The notes under the pieces were generated by a model, which was not told where the DNA came from, made no database searches, and saw nothing but the letters and a program-made list of their open reading frames with translations. 64,000 bases of DNA, taken from Hyphomicrobiales bacterium (GTDB taxonomy: Bacteria > Pseudomonadota > Alphaproteobacteria > Rhizobiales > Devosiaceae). Of the stretch, positions 17,427 to 25,116 are shown one piece after another (within the stretch, counting starts at the first letter, position 1; each line of letters begins with the position of its first letter). The stretch is taken from the NCBI GenBank assembly GCA_027487555.1, contig JAIYDI010000033.1, positions 62,001 to 126,000 of the forward strand, given 5' to 3'. The translations under genes and the position numbers were made by a program.

Positions 17427-18185
17427 TCATGCCGCGAGGGAGGCGCCCGGCAGCCTTACCTCAGCCAGCCCTTCAAAGCGCGGCTTGGCAAAGAAATAGC
17501 CCTGCATCAGGTTCACCCCGAGCGCACGCAGAACCTGGTACTCGCCTTCTGTCTCAATGCCCTCGCAAACCGGGGTCACACCCAGTTCGCGCAGCATGTT
17601 GAGGATATTGGCGACGATGATCCGTGCCTCGGGGCGGCTGTCGATATTGCGGATGAGCTCCATGTCGAGCTTCACGATGTCGGGGGTGAACATGCTCAGG
17701 AGCCCGAGCCCCGACCAGCCCGCGCCGAAATCGTCGATGGCCGTACGAAAGCCCATGGCCTTGTAGGCGGTGAGGATGTTGAGCACGTGCTGGACGTCGA
17801 GCTTTTCGGCCTCGGTGAACTCGAAGATGATGGCGCCGAGTGGAAAGCCGCGCCGCATCGCGGCGCCCAATGTCGCGCGGATGCAGGCGCGGGGCTCGTA
17901 GACGGCGTTGGGCAGGAAGTTGATCGAGAGTGCAGCGCCCTTGTCGGCGATACCGAGGTCGGCAGCCATGTCGATGGCCTTCACCCGGCAGGCCTGATCG
18001 AAGGCATAGCGCGAGCTCTCCGATACCGCGGCTAGAATGGTGCCAGCGCCCTCGCCTGCCGCGCCGCGCACCAACGCCTCGTGCGCGAAGACCTTGCCGA
18101 TCGTCACATCGACAATGGGCTGGAAGGCCATGGAGATCGCGAGCGGAAAGCCCTCGCCGTCGGCACATCCCTTGCAGTTCATCAA
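17427..18185 (-). CDS. EAL-domain cyclic-di-GMP phosphodiesterase
   Basis: A 252-residue protein that is almost entirely an EAL domain. The catalytic motifs are all present: EALVRG (Glu36), INFLP Asn, FEFTE Glu, DDFGAG, VKLD Lys, CEGIE Glu and MQGYFFAKP. It should therefore hydrolyse c-di-GMP. There is no sensor, GGDEF or membrane segment; a CKGC pair near the N-terminus (Cys4, Cys7) is the only extra feature and could bind metal or respond to redox state (speculative). Neighbours give no clear functional link. Start ATG at 18185; an adjacent in-frame ATG at 18182 is equally possible. Confidence 0.92.
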   Translation of the reverse strand: MMNCKGCADGEGFPLAISMAFQPIVDVTIGKVFAHEALVRGAAGEGAGTILAAVSESSRYAFDQACRVKAIDMAADLGIADKGAALSINFLPNAVYEPRACIRATLGAAMRRGFPLGAIIFEFTEAEKLDVQHVLNILTAYKAMGFRTAIDDFGAGWSGLGLLSMFTPDIVKLDMELIRNIDSRPEARIIVANILNMLRELGVTPVCEGIETEGEYQVLRALGVNLMQGYFFAKPRFEGLAEVRLPGASLAA

Positions 18186-18289
18186 GCACGCCTTTGCCCA
18201 AACGGGCCCTGTTGGTCTGTAGTATCGTCACCAAGCTACCGGGCGGCCATGAATAATCCCTTGCGCAGGGCGAGCGGATTACCTTTCCA

Positions 18290-18324
18290 GAAAAAGCAAC
18301 GCGCCGGACCCGAGGGTCCGGCGC
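18290..18324 (-). terminator. Rho-independent terminator of peptide-binding protein gene
   Basis: Ten- to eleven-base stem GCGCCGGACCC/GGGTCCGGCGC (18301-18324). On the minus strand it is followed by TTGCTTTTTC. It ends the gene that stops at 18349. Confidence 0.85.
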
Positions 18325-18348
18325 GCGCAATACTTCAACCGGTGAGGC

Positions 18349-19938
18349 TTACTTCGTGGTCAGGTTGTAGTACGTCACGTCCGAGGACGAGCCCTGCACG
18401 AAACCCGCGACATTGGCACGGTCGGCACGCTGCGAGGTCGACTGGAACATGATGATGTACGGGCCCTGGTCGAGCACGGCCTTCTGCAGCTCGATATAGG
18501 CCGCCTTGCGCTTTTCCTCGTCACGTTCCTTGGCGGCATCGGCGGTGGCCTTCACCAGCGCCTCGTCCTGCCAGGTATTGCGCCATGCCAGCGGCTTGCC
18601 GCCGGTCGCTGCATCGGTGTTGTCGATGTTCGTCACGAAACCATCGGCATTGGTGTGTGGGTCCATGTAGTCGGGACCCCAATAGACCATCAGCGCCTGG
18701 TGTTCGCGGGCACGGTACTTGGTCAGCATCGGCGCCATTTCGGACGACACGATGTTCACCTTGATGCCGGCCTGGGCGAAGGTCGACTGCACGGACTGGG
18801 CGAGGTTGGTGAAGGGCGCGAAGTTCGGTGCGTCGAGGTCGAGCGAGAAGCCGTCCGGATAGCCGGCTTCGGCAAGCAGTGCCTTGGCCTTGGCCACGTC
18901 GAAGGTGTAGGGGTTCTCGTCATAGGCGGCCCAGAAGCCCGAAGCCCAGAACGACTGGTGTACCTGGGCTGCGCCCTTGAAGAACGAGCCGGCAATGCCG
19001 TCATAGTCGACGAGATGGCGCAGCGCCTGCCGGACCTTGGGGTCCTGCAGTTCCTTCACCTTCTGGTTGAGGCCGACATAGTAGAGCAGTGCCTCGGGGA
19101 TCGCCGTGACCTTGACATCGGCATTGCCCGAGAGGGCATCGATCTGGTCGGGAGTCAGGTTGCGGGCGATATCGATATCGCCTTTTTCGAGCAGCAGGCG
19201 CTGCGCCGACGCTTCCGGCACGTGGCGGATGATGACGCGCTTCAGGTTGGCTTCACCACCGCGGTAATTCGGGTTGGCCTCGAGCACGACGGCTTCGTTG
19301 GGCGTCCACGACTTGATGACATAGGCGCCCGAGCCTGCCGAGTTGGTCTTCAGCCAGCCATAGCCGAAATCGCCATCGACGGCGTGCTCCATCGCCACCT
19401 TGGAATCGACCACCGAGCCCACCACGGAGGAGAGCAGCGCATAGACGAGCGAGGGGGCGAAATCGACGCCGATGGTGACCGTCAGGGTCGAGTCATCGGT
19501 GGCGACGACCATGGTGTCGATATTGTCCTTGGTCCAGCCCAGCTGCGAGAGCAGGAAGACCGGGGTCTTTTCGAGCTTGATCACGCGCTGCAGCGAGAAA
19601 GCTGCGTCGGCGGCAGTGAGTGGATTGCCCGAAGCGAACTTCTGGCCCGGACGGATCTTGAAGGTAAAGGTGCGGCCGTCTTCGGAGACAGTCACGCTTT
19701 CAGCCACGCCACCGACAAGCTTGGTCACGTCGGTCGGCTCGAACCGCATGATGCGGTCATAGGTGTTGGCGAGTACTTCGATACCCGACAGTTCGTATGC
19801 TTCCGCCGGATCGAGCGAGATCAGGTCGTCGATCTGCTTGGCGATCACCAGTGTGTCTGCGGGCGTCGCGGCCTGCGCCGAGGGCGCCATCGCGACGAGC
19901 GCGAGCGCCACGAGTGCGGATTTCATTGCTTTCAGCAT
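18349..19938 (-). CDS. ABC transporter substrate-binding protein, family 5 (peptide/nickel type)
   Basis: A 529-residue periplasmic binding protein with a signal peptide ending PSAQAA (about residue 24). It then has ISLDPAEAYELSG, FKIRPGQKFASGNPLTAADAAFSLQR and other landmarks of the DppA/OppA family. It would deliver a di- or oligopeptide or similar ligand to the permease/ATPase set encoded just upstream on the same strand. A 247-base gap separates it from the second ATPase gene. The gene order, binding protein last, is less usual; it may have its own promoter there, but none was clear. Confidence 0.9.
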   Translation of the reverse strand: MLKAMKSALVALALVAMAPSAQAATPADTLVIAKQIDDLISLDPAEAYELSGIEVLANTYDRIMRFEPTDVTKLVGGVAESVTVSEDGRTFTFKIRPGQKFASGNPLTAADAAFSLQRVIKLEKTPVFLLSQLGWTKDNIDTMVVATDDSTLTVTIGVDFAPSLVYALLSSVVGSVVDSKVAMEHAVDGDFGYGWLKTNSAGSGAYVIKSWTPNEAVVLEANPNYRGGEANLKRVIIRHVPEASAQRLLLEKGDIDIARNLTPDQIDALSGNADVKVTAIPEALLYYVGLNQKVKELQDPKVRQALRHLVDYDGIAGSFFKGAAQVHQSFWASGFWAAYDENPYTFDVAKAKALLAEAGYPDGFSLDLDAPNFAPFTNLAQSVQSTFAQAGIKVNIVSSEMAPMLTKYRAREHQALMVYWGPDYMDPHTNADGFVTNIDNTDAATGGKPLAWRNTWQDEALVKATADAAKERDEEKRKAAYIELQKAVLDQGPYIIMFQSTSQRADRANVAGFVQGSSSDVTYYNLTTK

Positions 19939-20185
19939 GCAGTTCTCCTTCGAACAACAGCGTGTCGCGCCCCCAAGCCGGAGTCACGGCAGCTAAACTG
20001 GGACACAAGCGGATTTGTCAGACAATTGCAACATGCAGCTTGACGACTGAGATAAGTTTGGGGGGTGACGGGCGTATTCTTGCCAATGTGCGGCGTATTG
20101 CGAGGCAGGACTTGCCTCCTTCACCGGCCCACCCCGATCTGCGTCGGGCTGAAACCGAGGGACTGGCAAAGCACGGCGCGCGCGA

Positions 20186-20938
20186 TCACGCCACGCGGGT
20201 GAACCCGCGGCTCGCGGCAAGGAGCTTCCGCGTATAGTCCGCGCCCACGTCGCCGTCGCGCAGCTGCTCCGCCGTCACGATCTCGATCAGCTTGCCGAAC
20301 TGCATAATGGCGATGCGGTCACACAGATGCGCCACCACCGCAAGATCATGGCTCACAAGAATGCTGGTGAGGCTGTAGCTGGCGCGCAGCCGCTTCAGGA
20401 GGTTGAGGATTTCCGCCTGCACCGATACGTCGAGCGCCGAGGTCGGCTCGTCGAGCAACAGGATCGGCGGCGCCAAGATCAGCGCCCGCGCGATCGCCAC
20501 CCGCTGCCGCTGCCCGCCCGAGAGCTGGTGCGGAAAGCGATAGCGGTGGATGGGCAAGAGACCGACATCGGACAGGGCCCTGCCCACCCGCGCGTCGATA
20601 TCGCTCTCGCGGTGGATTTCGAGCGGCTCACGCAGGATATCGTCGACGGTCTTGCGTGGATGCAGCGAGGCATAGGGGTCCTGAAAGACGAATTGCAGCT
20701 TCCGCCGATCGGCCCGGCTGCGCCGCGCCGCCGCCTCTTGTCCATCGACCTCGAGCCTGCGGCTGATCGATGGCACCAGCCCGGCAATTGCCTTGAGCAC
20801 GGTGGATTTTCCCGAGCCCGATTCCCCAACGATGCCGAAGCTTTCGCCCGCAGCCACCTCGAAGGAGACGCCCTGCACCGCCCGGATCTCGCGGTTCTTC
20901 ACATGGAAAGTGACATCGAGCCCGTCGATCGCGATCAT
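20186..20938 (-). CDS. Peptide-type ABC transporter ATP-binding protein (DppF/OppF type)
   Basis: A 250-residue ATPase with Walker A GESGSGKST, Q-loop FVFQDPYASLHPR, signature LSGGQRQRVAIARAL and Walker B ILLLDEPTSALD. The ATG at 20938 overlaps the stop of the first ATPase gene by four bases (ATGA); the open frame to 21064 has no family similarity and is rejected. Acts with the neighbouring ATPase and permeases as one import complex. Confidence 0.92.
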   Translation of the reverse strand: MIAIDGLDVTFHVKNREIRAVQGVSFEVAAGESFGIVGESGSGKSTVLKAIAGLVPSISRRLEVDGQEAAARRSRADRRKLQFVFQDPYASLHPRKTVDDILREPLEIHRESDIDARVGRALSDVGLLPIHRYRFPHQLSGGQRQRVAIARALILAPPILLLDEPTSALDVSVQAEILNLLKRLRASYSLTSILVSHDLAVVAHLCDRIAIMQFGKLIEIVTAEQLRDGDVGADYTRKLLAASRGFTRVA

Positions 20939-21771
20939 TTCAGCCACTCCGGGTCGCGCACCACTGTCGCCAGTTCCTCGCGCCGCGCATCGAGCGACGG
21001 CGTCGCGGCCACCAGCGCGCGGGTATAGGGGTGCCTGGCATTGTGCAGGTCGGCGGCACGGCATTCCTCGACGATCCGGCCGGCATACATGATCAGCACG
21101 CGGTCGCAGAAGCTCGAGACCATCGTCAGGTTGTGGCTGATCATGATCAGACCCATGCCGCGCTCGCGCACCAGGTCGTCGAGAATGCGCAGCACCTCGT
21201 TCTGCACCGTCACGTCGAGCGCCGATGTCGGCTCGTCGGCAATCAAGAGGTCCGGCTCGGCCACCAGCATCATGGCGATCATGACACGCTGGCCCATGCC
21301 GCCCGAGAGCTGGTGCGGGTAGAAGCCATAGACCAGGTCCGGGTCGCGGATCTGTACCGCCTCCAGCATGGCGAGCGCCCGGCGCTTTGCATCCTTGCCG
21401 TCCGACTTCAGCTGCAGCCGGCAGGTCTCCGATACCTGCTGGCCGACGGTCTTCACGGGGTTCAGCGAGTATTTCGGATCCTGCATCACCATCGACATGC
21501 GCCGGCCGCGCATATGCTGCCAGTCGCGCTCGCCGAGGTTCAGAAGGTCCGTGCCCTCATAGGCGAGCGTCTTCGCCGTAACGCGCGCCGAGCGCGGCAG
21601 AAGCCCGAGCAGCGCCCGGCCCATGGTGCTCTTGCCCGAGCCACTCTCGCCCACCACACCCAGCCGCTCGCGACCCAGCGTGAAGCTGGCGTTCCTCACC
21701 GCATGGGTGAAGCCCGTGCGCGTCGGATAGGTGACGTTCAGGTCGTCGACCTTCAGCAAAGTGTCGCTCAT
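20935..21771 (-). CDS. Peptide-type ABC transporter ATP-binding protein (DppD/OppD type)
   Basis: A 278-residue ATPase with Walker A GESGSGKST, signature LSGGMGQRVMIAMML and Walker B LLIADEPTSALD. A C-terminal HPYTRALVAATPS motif is typical of the oligopeptide-ATPase extension. It overlaps the upstream permease gene by four bases. Together with the second ATPase it energises the importer. Confidence 0.93.
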   Translation of the reverse strand: MSDTLLKVDDLNVTYPTRTGFTHAVRNASFTLGRERLGVVGESGSGKSTMGRALLGLLPRSARVTAKTLAYEGTDLLNLGERDWQHMRGRRMSMVMQDPKYSLNPVKTVGQQVSETCRLQLKSDGKDAKRRALAMLEAVQIRDPDLVYGFYPHQLSGGMGQRVMIAMMLVAEPDLLIADEPTSALDVTVQNEVLRILDDLVRERGMGLIMISHNLTMVSSFCDRVLIMYAGRIVEECRAADLHNARHPYTRALVAATPSLDARREELATVVRDPEWLK

Positions 21772-22676
21772 GACGAGGCCTTCGGGTCGAACACGTCGCG
21801 CAAGCCATCACCCAGAAGGTTGAAACCCAGCGAGACGATGAAGATCGCGACACCCGGAATTGTCGCGACCCACCACTGGTCGAGGATGACGTCGCGCCCG
21901 GAGGACACCATCGCGCCCCATTCGGCGGTCGGCGGCTGCGCGCCGAGGCCCAGGAACCCGAGGCCGGCCGCTGTCAGGATGATGCCGGCCATGTCGAGCG
22001 TCAGCCGCACGATCACCGAAGAGAGGCAGAGCGGCACGACATGGCGGAACAGGATGCGCCAGGTGGATGCCCCCTGCAGCACCACCGACTGGATGAAATC
22101 CGACTGCGCGATGGCCATGGTTTCCGAGCGCGCGATGCGGGCATAGGCCGGCCACGCGGTGAGCGAAATGGCGATCACGGCGTTCTCGATGCCCGGCCCC
22201 AGCGCCGCCGCAAAGGCGAGCGCCAGCACCAGCCGCGGGAAGGCGAGGAAGATATCGGTGATGCGCATCAAAACCGCATCGACCCAGCCGCCGAAATATC
22301 CGGCGACCGTGCCAACGGCGAGCCCGATCGGCACCACCACCACCGACACCAGCGCCACGATGGTCAGCGTCACCTGCGCGCCATAGAGCGTGCGGGCGAA
22401 GATATCGCGGCCCAGTTCATCCGTGCCGAACCAGTGCTCGGCCGATGGCGCAGCGAGGCGGACGGCGAGGTCCTGCGCGATCGGGTCCTTTCCCATCGCA
22501 AACAGCGGGGCGAAGATCGCCATGAGCACGAGGATGGTGACGATCACCAGCCCGGCCATCGCCGTTGGATTGCGCAGGATGGAGGTCAGCCCGCGATAGG
22601 TGCCGCCGAGCACCGCCTGCCGCCGCGAGGCCGGCGCGTCGGTGAGCAGCCATTGCCTGAGGGATTGGCTTGCCAT
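21768..22676 (-). CDS. Peptide-type ABC transporter permease (DppC type)
   Basis: A 302-residue inner-membrane permease. It has an N-terminal segment typical of DppC (GLVIVTILVLMAIFAPLF), the HWFGTDELGRDIFARTLYGA motif, five to six transmembrane helices and the EAA-like loop SDFIQSVVLQGASTWRILF. The open frame extends to 23114, but the ATG at 22676, two bases after the first permease stop, fits the family length. Confidence 0.92.
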   Translation of the reverse strand: MASQSLRQWLLTDAPASRRQAVLGGTYRGLTSILRNPTAMAGLVIVTILVLMAIFAPLFAMGKDPIAQDLAVRLAAPSAEHWFGTDELGRDIFARTLYGAQVTLTIVALVSVVVVPIGLAVGTVAGYFGGWVDAVLMRITDIFLAFPRLVLALAFAAALGPGIENAVIAISLTAWPAYARIARSETMAIAQSDFIQSVVLQGASTWRILFRHVVPLCLSSVIVRLTLDMAGIILTAAGLGFLGLGAQPPTAEWGAMVSSGRDVILDQWWVATIPGVAIFIVSLGFNLLGDGLRDVFDPKASS

Positions 22677-22678
22677 CG

Positions 22679-23743
22679 TCACGAGGTCCTGAGGCGCGGG
22701 TCGAACAGCCTGTAGAGCAGGTCCGACACGAGATTGATGGTGATGAACACGGCGCCCACGAGGATTGTGCCACCGAGCACGGCGTTCATGTCCGAGTTGA
22801 ACAGCGCGCGGGTGATGTAGAGCCCGAGGCCCGGCCAGGCGAACACCGTCTCGGTCAGCACGGCGCCCTCGAGCAGGGTCGCGTAGCTCAGCCCGATCAC
22901 GGTGACCAGCGGCACCATGATGTTGGGGAAGGCATGAAACCACACCGTGCGCCAGTAGGAGTTGCCCTTGATGCGCGCCGCGGTGATGTATTCCTGGCTC
23001 AACTGGTCGATCATGAAGCTGCGCGTCATGCGCGCGATATAGGCGAGCGAGAAATAGCCCAGGATCGACGCCGGCAGGATCAGATGGCTGAAGGCATTGG
23101 CGAAGATCTCCCAATTGCCCTCGATGGCCGAGTCGGTCAGGATCACGCCGGTCCGCCGCGTCACGATATCCTGGTAGAAAATGTCGAGCCGCCCCGGCCC
23201 CGAGACCCAGCCGAGCTTGCCGTAGAAGACGAACAAGCCCACGAGGCCGAGCCAGAACACCGGCACCGAATAGCCGAACAGCCCGATGACGCGGATCACG
23301 TGATCGGCGAGCCGGCCCTTCCGCGCCGCTGCAAGCACGCCCGCCGGTACGCCGATGGCCACACCGAGGAGGGTGGCGATAGTGGCAAGCTCGAAGGTCG
23401 CCGGGAATACCCGCAGCAGGTCGGTCAGCACCGGCCGCGCCGTCAGCACCGAAACGCCGAAGTCCCCGCTCAGGAGGCGCCTGAGATAGATCAGGTATTG
23501 CATGGGCAGCGGCTGGTCGAGCCCGAGCGCCAGATAGGCCGCGTCATAGGCGGCCTGGGTTGCCTTGTCGCCCACCACGGCCAGCACAGGATCGATCTTG
23601 GTGAGGCGCGAGATGAAGAAGGTCACCGCCGTCAGCCCGACAAAGGTGATGGCGAGCGTCAGAAGGAACGACACGACGCGCCCGGCGAACCGCAGCAGCG
23701 GGGAACCCGATCGGGTGGAATTCGGCATCGCGGCGACGCTCAC
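22679..23743 (-). CDS. Peptide-type ABC transporter permease (DppB type)
   Basis: A 354-residue inner-membrane permease with six transmembrane helices and the loop QEYITAARIKGNSYWRTVW. It is slightly longer than DppB (about 340) because of a loop after the third helix (FYQDIVTRRTGVILTDS) that also occurs in related permeases. It starts four bases inside the stop of the GAF-protein gene, so the two are probably co-translated. Confidence 0.92.
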   Translation of the reverse strand: MSVAAMPNSTRSGSPLLRFAGRVVSFLLTLAITFVGLTAVTFFISRLTKIDPVLAVVGDKATQAAYDAAYLALGLDQPLPMQYLIYLRRLLSGDFGVSVLTARPVLTDLLRVFPATFELATIATLLGVAIGVPAGVLAAARKGRLADHVIRVIGLFGYSVPVFWLGLVGLFVFYGKLGWVSGPGRLDIFYQDIVTRRTGVILTDSAIEGNWEIFANAFSHLILPASILGYFSLAYIARMTRSFMIDQLSQEYITAARIKGNSYWRTVWFHAFPNIMVPLVTVIGLSYATLLEGAVLTETVFAWPGLGLYITRALFNSDMNAVLGGTILVGAVFITINLVSDLLYRLFDPRLRTS

Positions 23744-24294
23744 GCCGCCGTCTCCGCCTTGCCGTCAAGGATCATGGCAACCGCCGTCGCAAGCCGCGCC
23801 GGCAGCGCCAGCCGCTCCTCGGCCGCCGCCACGCGCTCCTTGGTATAGTGCCCTTCGGCGTGCAGCATGTTGATCGTCGCCACCAGTTCGCCCCTCAGGA
23901 ACACCGGCAGGTTCCACACCGAGCCGCAGCCCAGCGAGGCGATCAACTCGTAGTCAGGGAAGATCTGGGCGATGTCGGCGATGGTGTTGGCGATGAAGCT
24001 CTTGCGTTGCACGTGCACCACCTCGAACCACGCGTCGTGGTGGATGGGCTTGGTCCCCGACACGGGATATTCCGCCGGATGGCTGGTGTAGGCGCGGCGC
24101 GCCAGGCCCTCCACCATGTCCACTGTCATCACGGTGAAAAGCTTGTGGCCAACAACCGCGCCGGTCAGATCCTCGAGGGCAGCCCAGGCGGCGGCGGGGA
24201 AATCGGCCTCGGACACCGCGTCCAGATATGTCGCATCAACCAGATTCATGCCCGTGCCGCCCGACCCTGTAAAATCAGGCCGACGTTTACTCAT
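23740..24294 (-). CDS. GAF-domain protein heading the peptide ABC operon
   Basis: A 184-residue cytoplasmic protein consisting of one GAF domain (about 25-170; VVGHKLFTVMTVD, GSVWNLPVFLRGELVATINMLH). There is no output domain. The ATG at 24249 (MNLVDATY) is an alternative start nearer the domain edge. It overlaps the permease gene by four bases. GAF domains bind small ligands; co-translation suggests a role tied to the transported compound, perhaps sensing or modifying it. No catalytic residues are recognised. Confidence 0.8.
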   Translation of the reverse strand: MSKRRPDFTGSGGTGMNLVDATYLDAVSEADFPAAAWAALEDLTGAVVGHKLFTVMTVDMVEGLARRAYTSHPAEYPVSGTKPIHHDAWFEVVHVQRKSFIANTIADIAQIFPDYELIASLGCGSVWNLPVFLRGELVATINMLHAEGHYTKERVAAAEERLALPARLATAVAMILDGKAETAA

Positions 24295-24354
24295 TTACAC
24301 GGCGATGCCAAGCCTGCCGAACAGACGGGCAGGTTTTCGCTGTGGTGAAGGAAT

Positions 24355-24375
24355 GGGCGGAGGCTTCCTCCGCCC
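24355..24375 (-). terminator. Terminator of Glyoxalase_8-type gene
   Basis: Nine-base stem GGGCGGAGG/CCTCCGCCC with a CTT loop, directly after the stop codon on the minus strand, followed by ATTCCTTC. A second potential hairpin (CCTGCC...GGCAGG then TTTT) lies at about 24313-24335 in the plus direction. Confidence 0.6.
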
Positions 24376-24378
24376 CCC

Positions 24379-24822
24379 TCACCTCACGCCCCGCACCCGC
24401 ATATGTGGTTCGCCGTCCGATGTCTTGGCCGGTGAAATCCCGCGCTTGTCCACTGTCGCCGTCACCCGTTGACGGAAGGCCGAGAACAGCTCGCTCGTCA
24501 CCACATCCACCGGCGTGTCGAACTGCACCGTCACCTTGATGTGCTGCATGTCGGGCATGAGCGCGAGGGCCAGCACCGTGCCGGTGAAGGGCTGCTTCAG
24601 ATAGCTGCCCGCCACGCGCTGGCCGATCGCAAAGCCCTGCTGCGCGCCCGTCGGCAAGGCCGCCACGGCGGTGTTCCAGTCGCGATAGCCGTGTTGGCGC
24701 GCCACCTGTTCGAGCGCCGCGCCATGGGTGATCGGCGCACCGTTCCGGGCGGCCGCATCGCGCAGCACCTTCGCTTCCGCCTTGAGCGTCACCGCGCTCG
24801 GAATATCGAGAGAGAAAACCAT
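24379..24822 (-). CDS. Glyoxalase_8-type small protein
   Basis: A 147-residue protein. Its N-terminal third (LKAEAKVLRDAAARNGAPITHGAALEQVARQHGYRDWN) matches the helical domain known as the glyoxalase-related/Glyoxalase_8 family, often found on antitoxin-like or uncharacterised proteins. The rest is beta-rich and ends in DGEPHMRVRGVR. Function unknown. It is divergent from the ATP-grasp gene across a 294-base gap in which I saw no further gene. Confidence 0.65.
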   Translation of the reverse strand: MVFSLDIPSAVTLKAEAKVLRDAAARNGAPITHGAALEQVARQHGYRDWNTAVAALPTGAQQGFAIGQRVAGSYLKQPFTGTVLALALMPDMQHIKVTVQFDTPVDVVTSELFSAFRQRVTATVDKRGISPAKTSDGEPHMRVRGVR

Positions 24823-25116
24823 GTTGTCCTCGTTCCATCACACGAGACGGGATTGCCATGGGGTCCGCATTGCCATGTTCCGCCTCGCGACAAGGGAGCG
24901 AAAACGAACAGCGTCAGGGCTGGGCTTCACCAACGGAATTATCCGGCGGACGGCGGGTGCCAGCAACCACCGGGCTTTTCCTCCCTTTTGCGCGGTTTGG
25001 CAAGCGCAGGACGCAATTCGGTGCCAGCTCACCGCCGAGCGAAAGGTCAGGAATTTTGACCATTCGATCCAAAATCCGCTTGCGCTTCGCCAATTTGGCT
25101 TTAGCGCTATTGGGTC

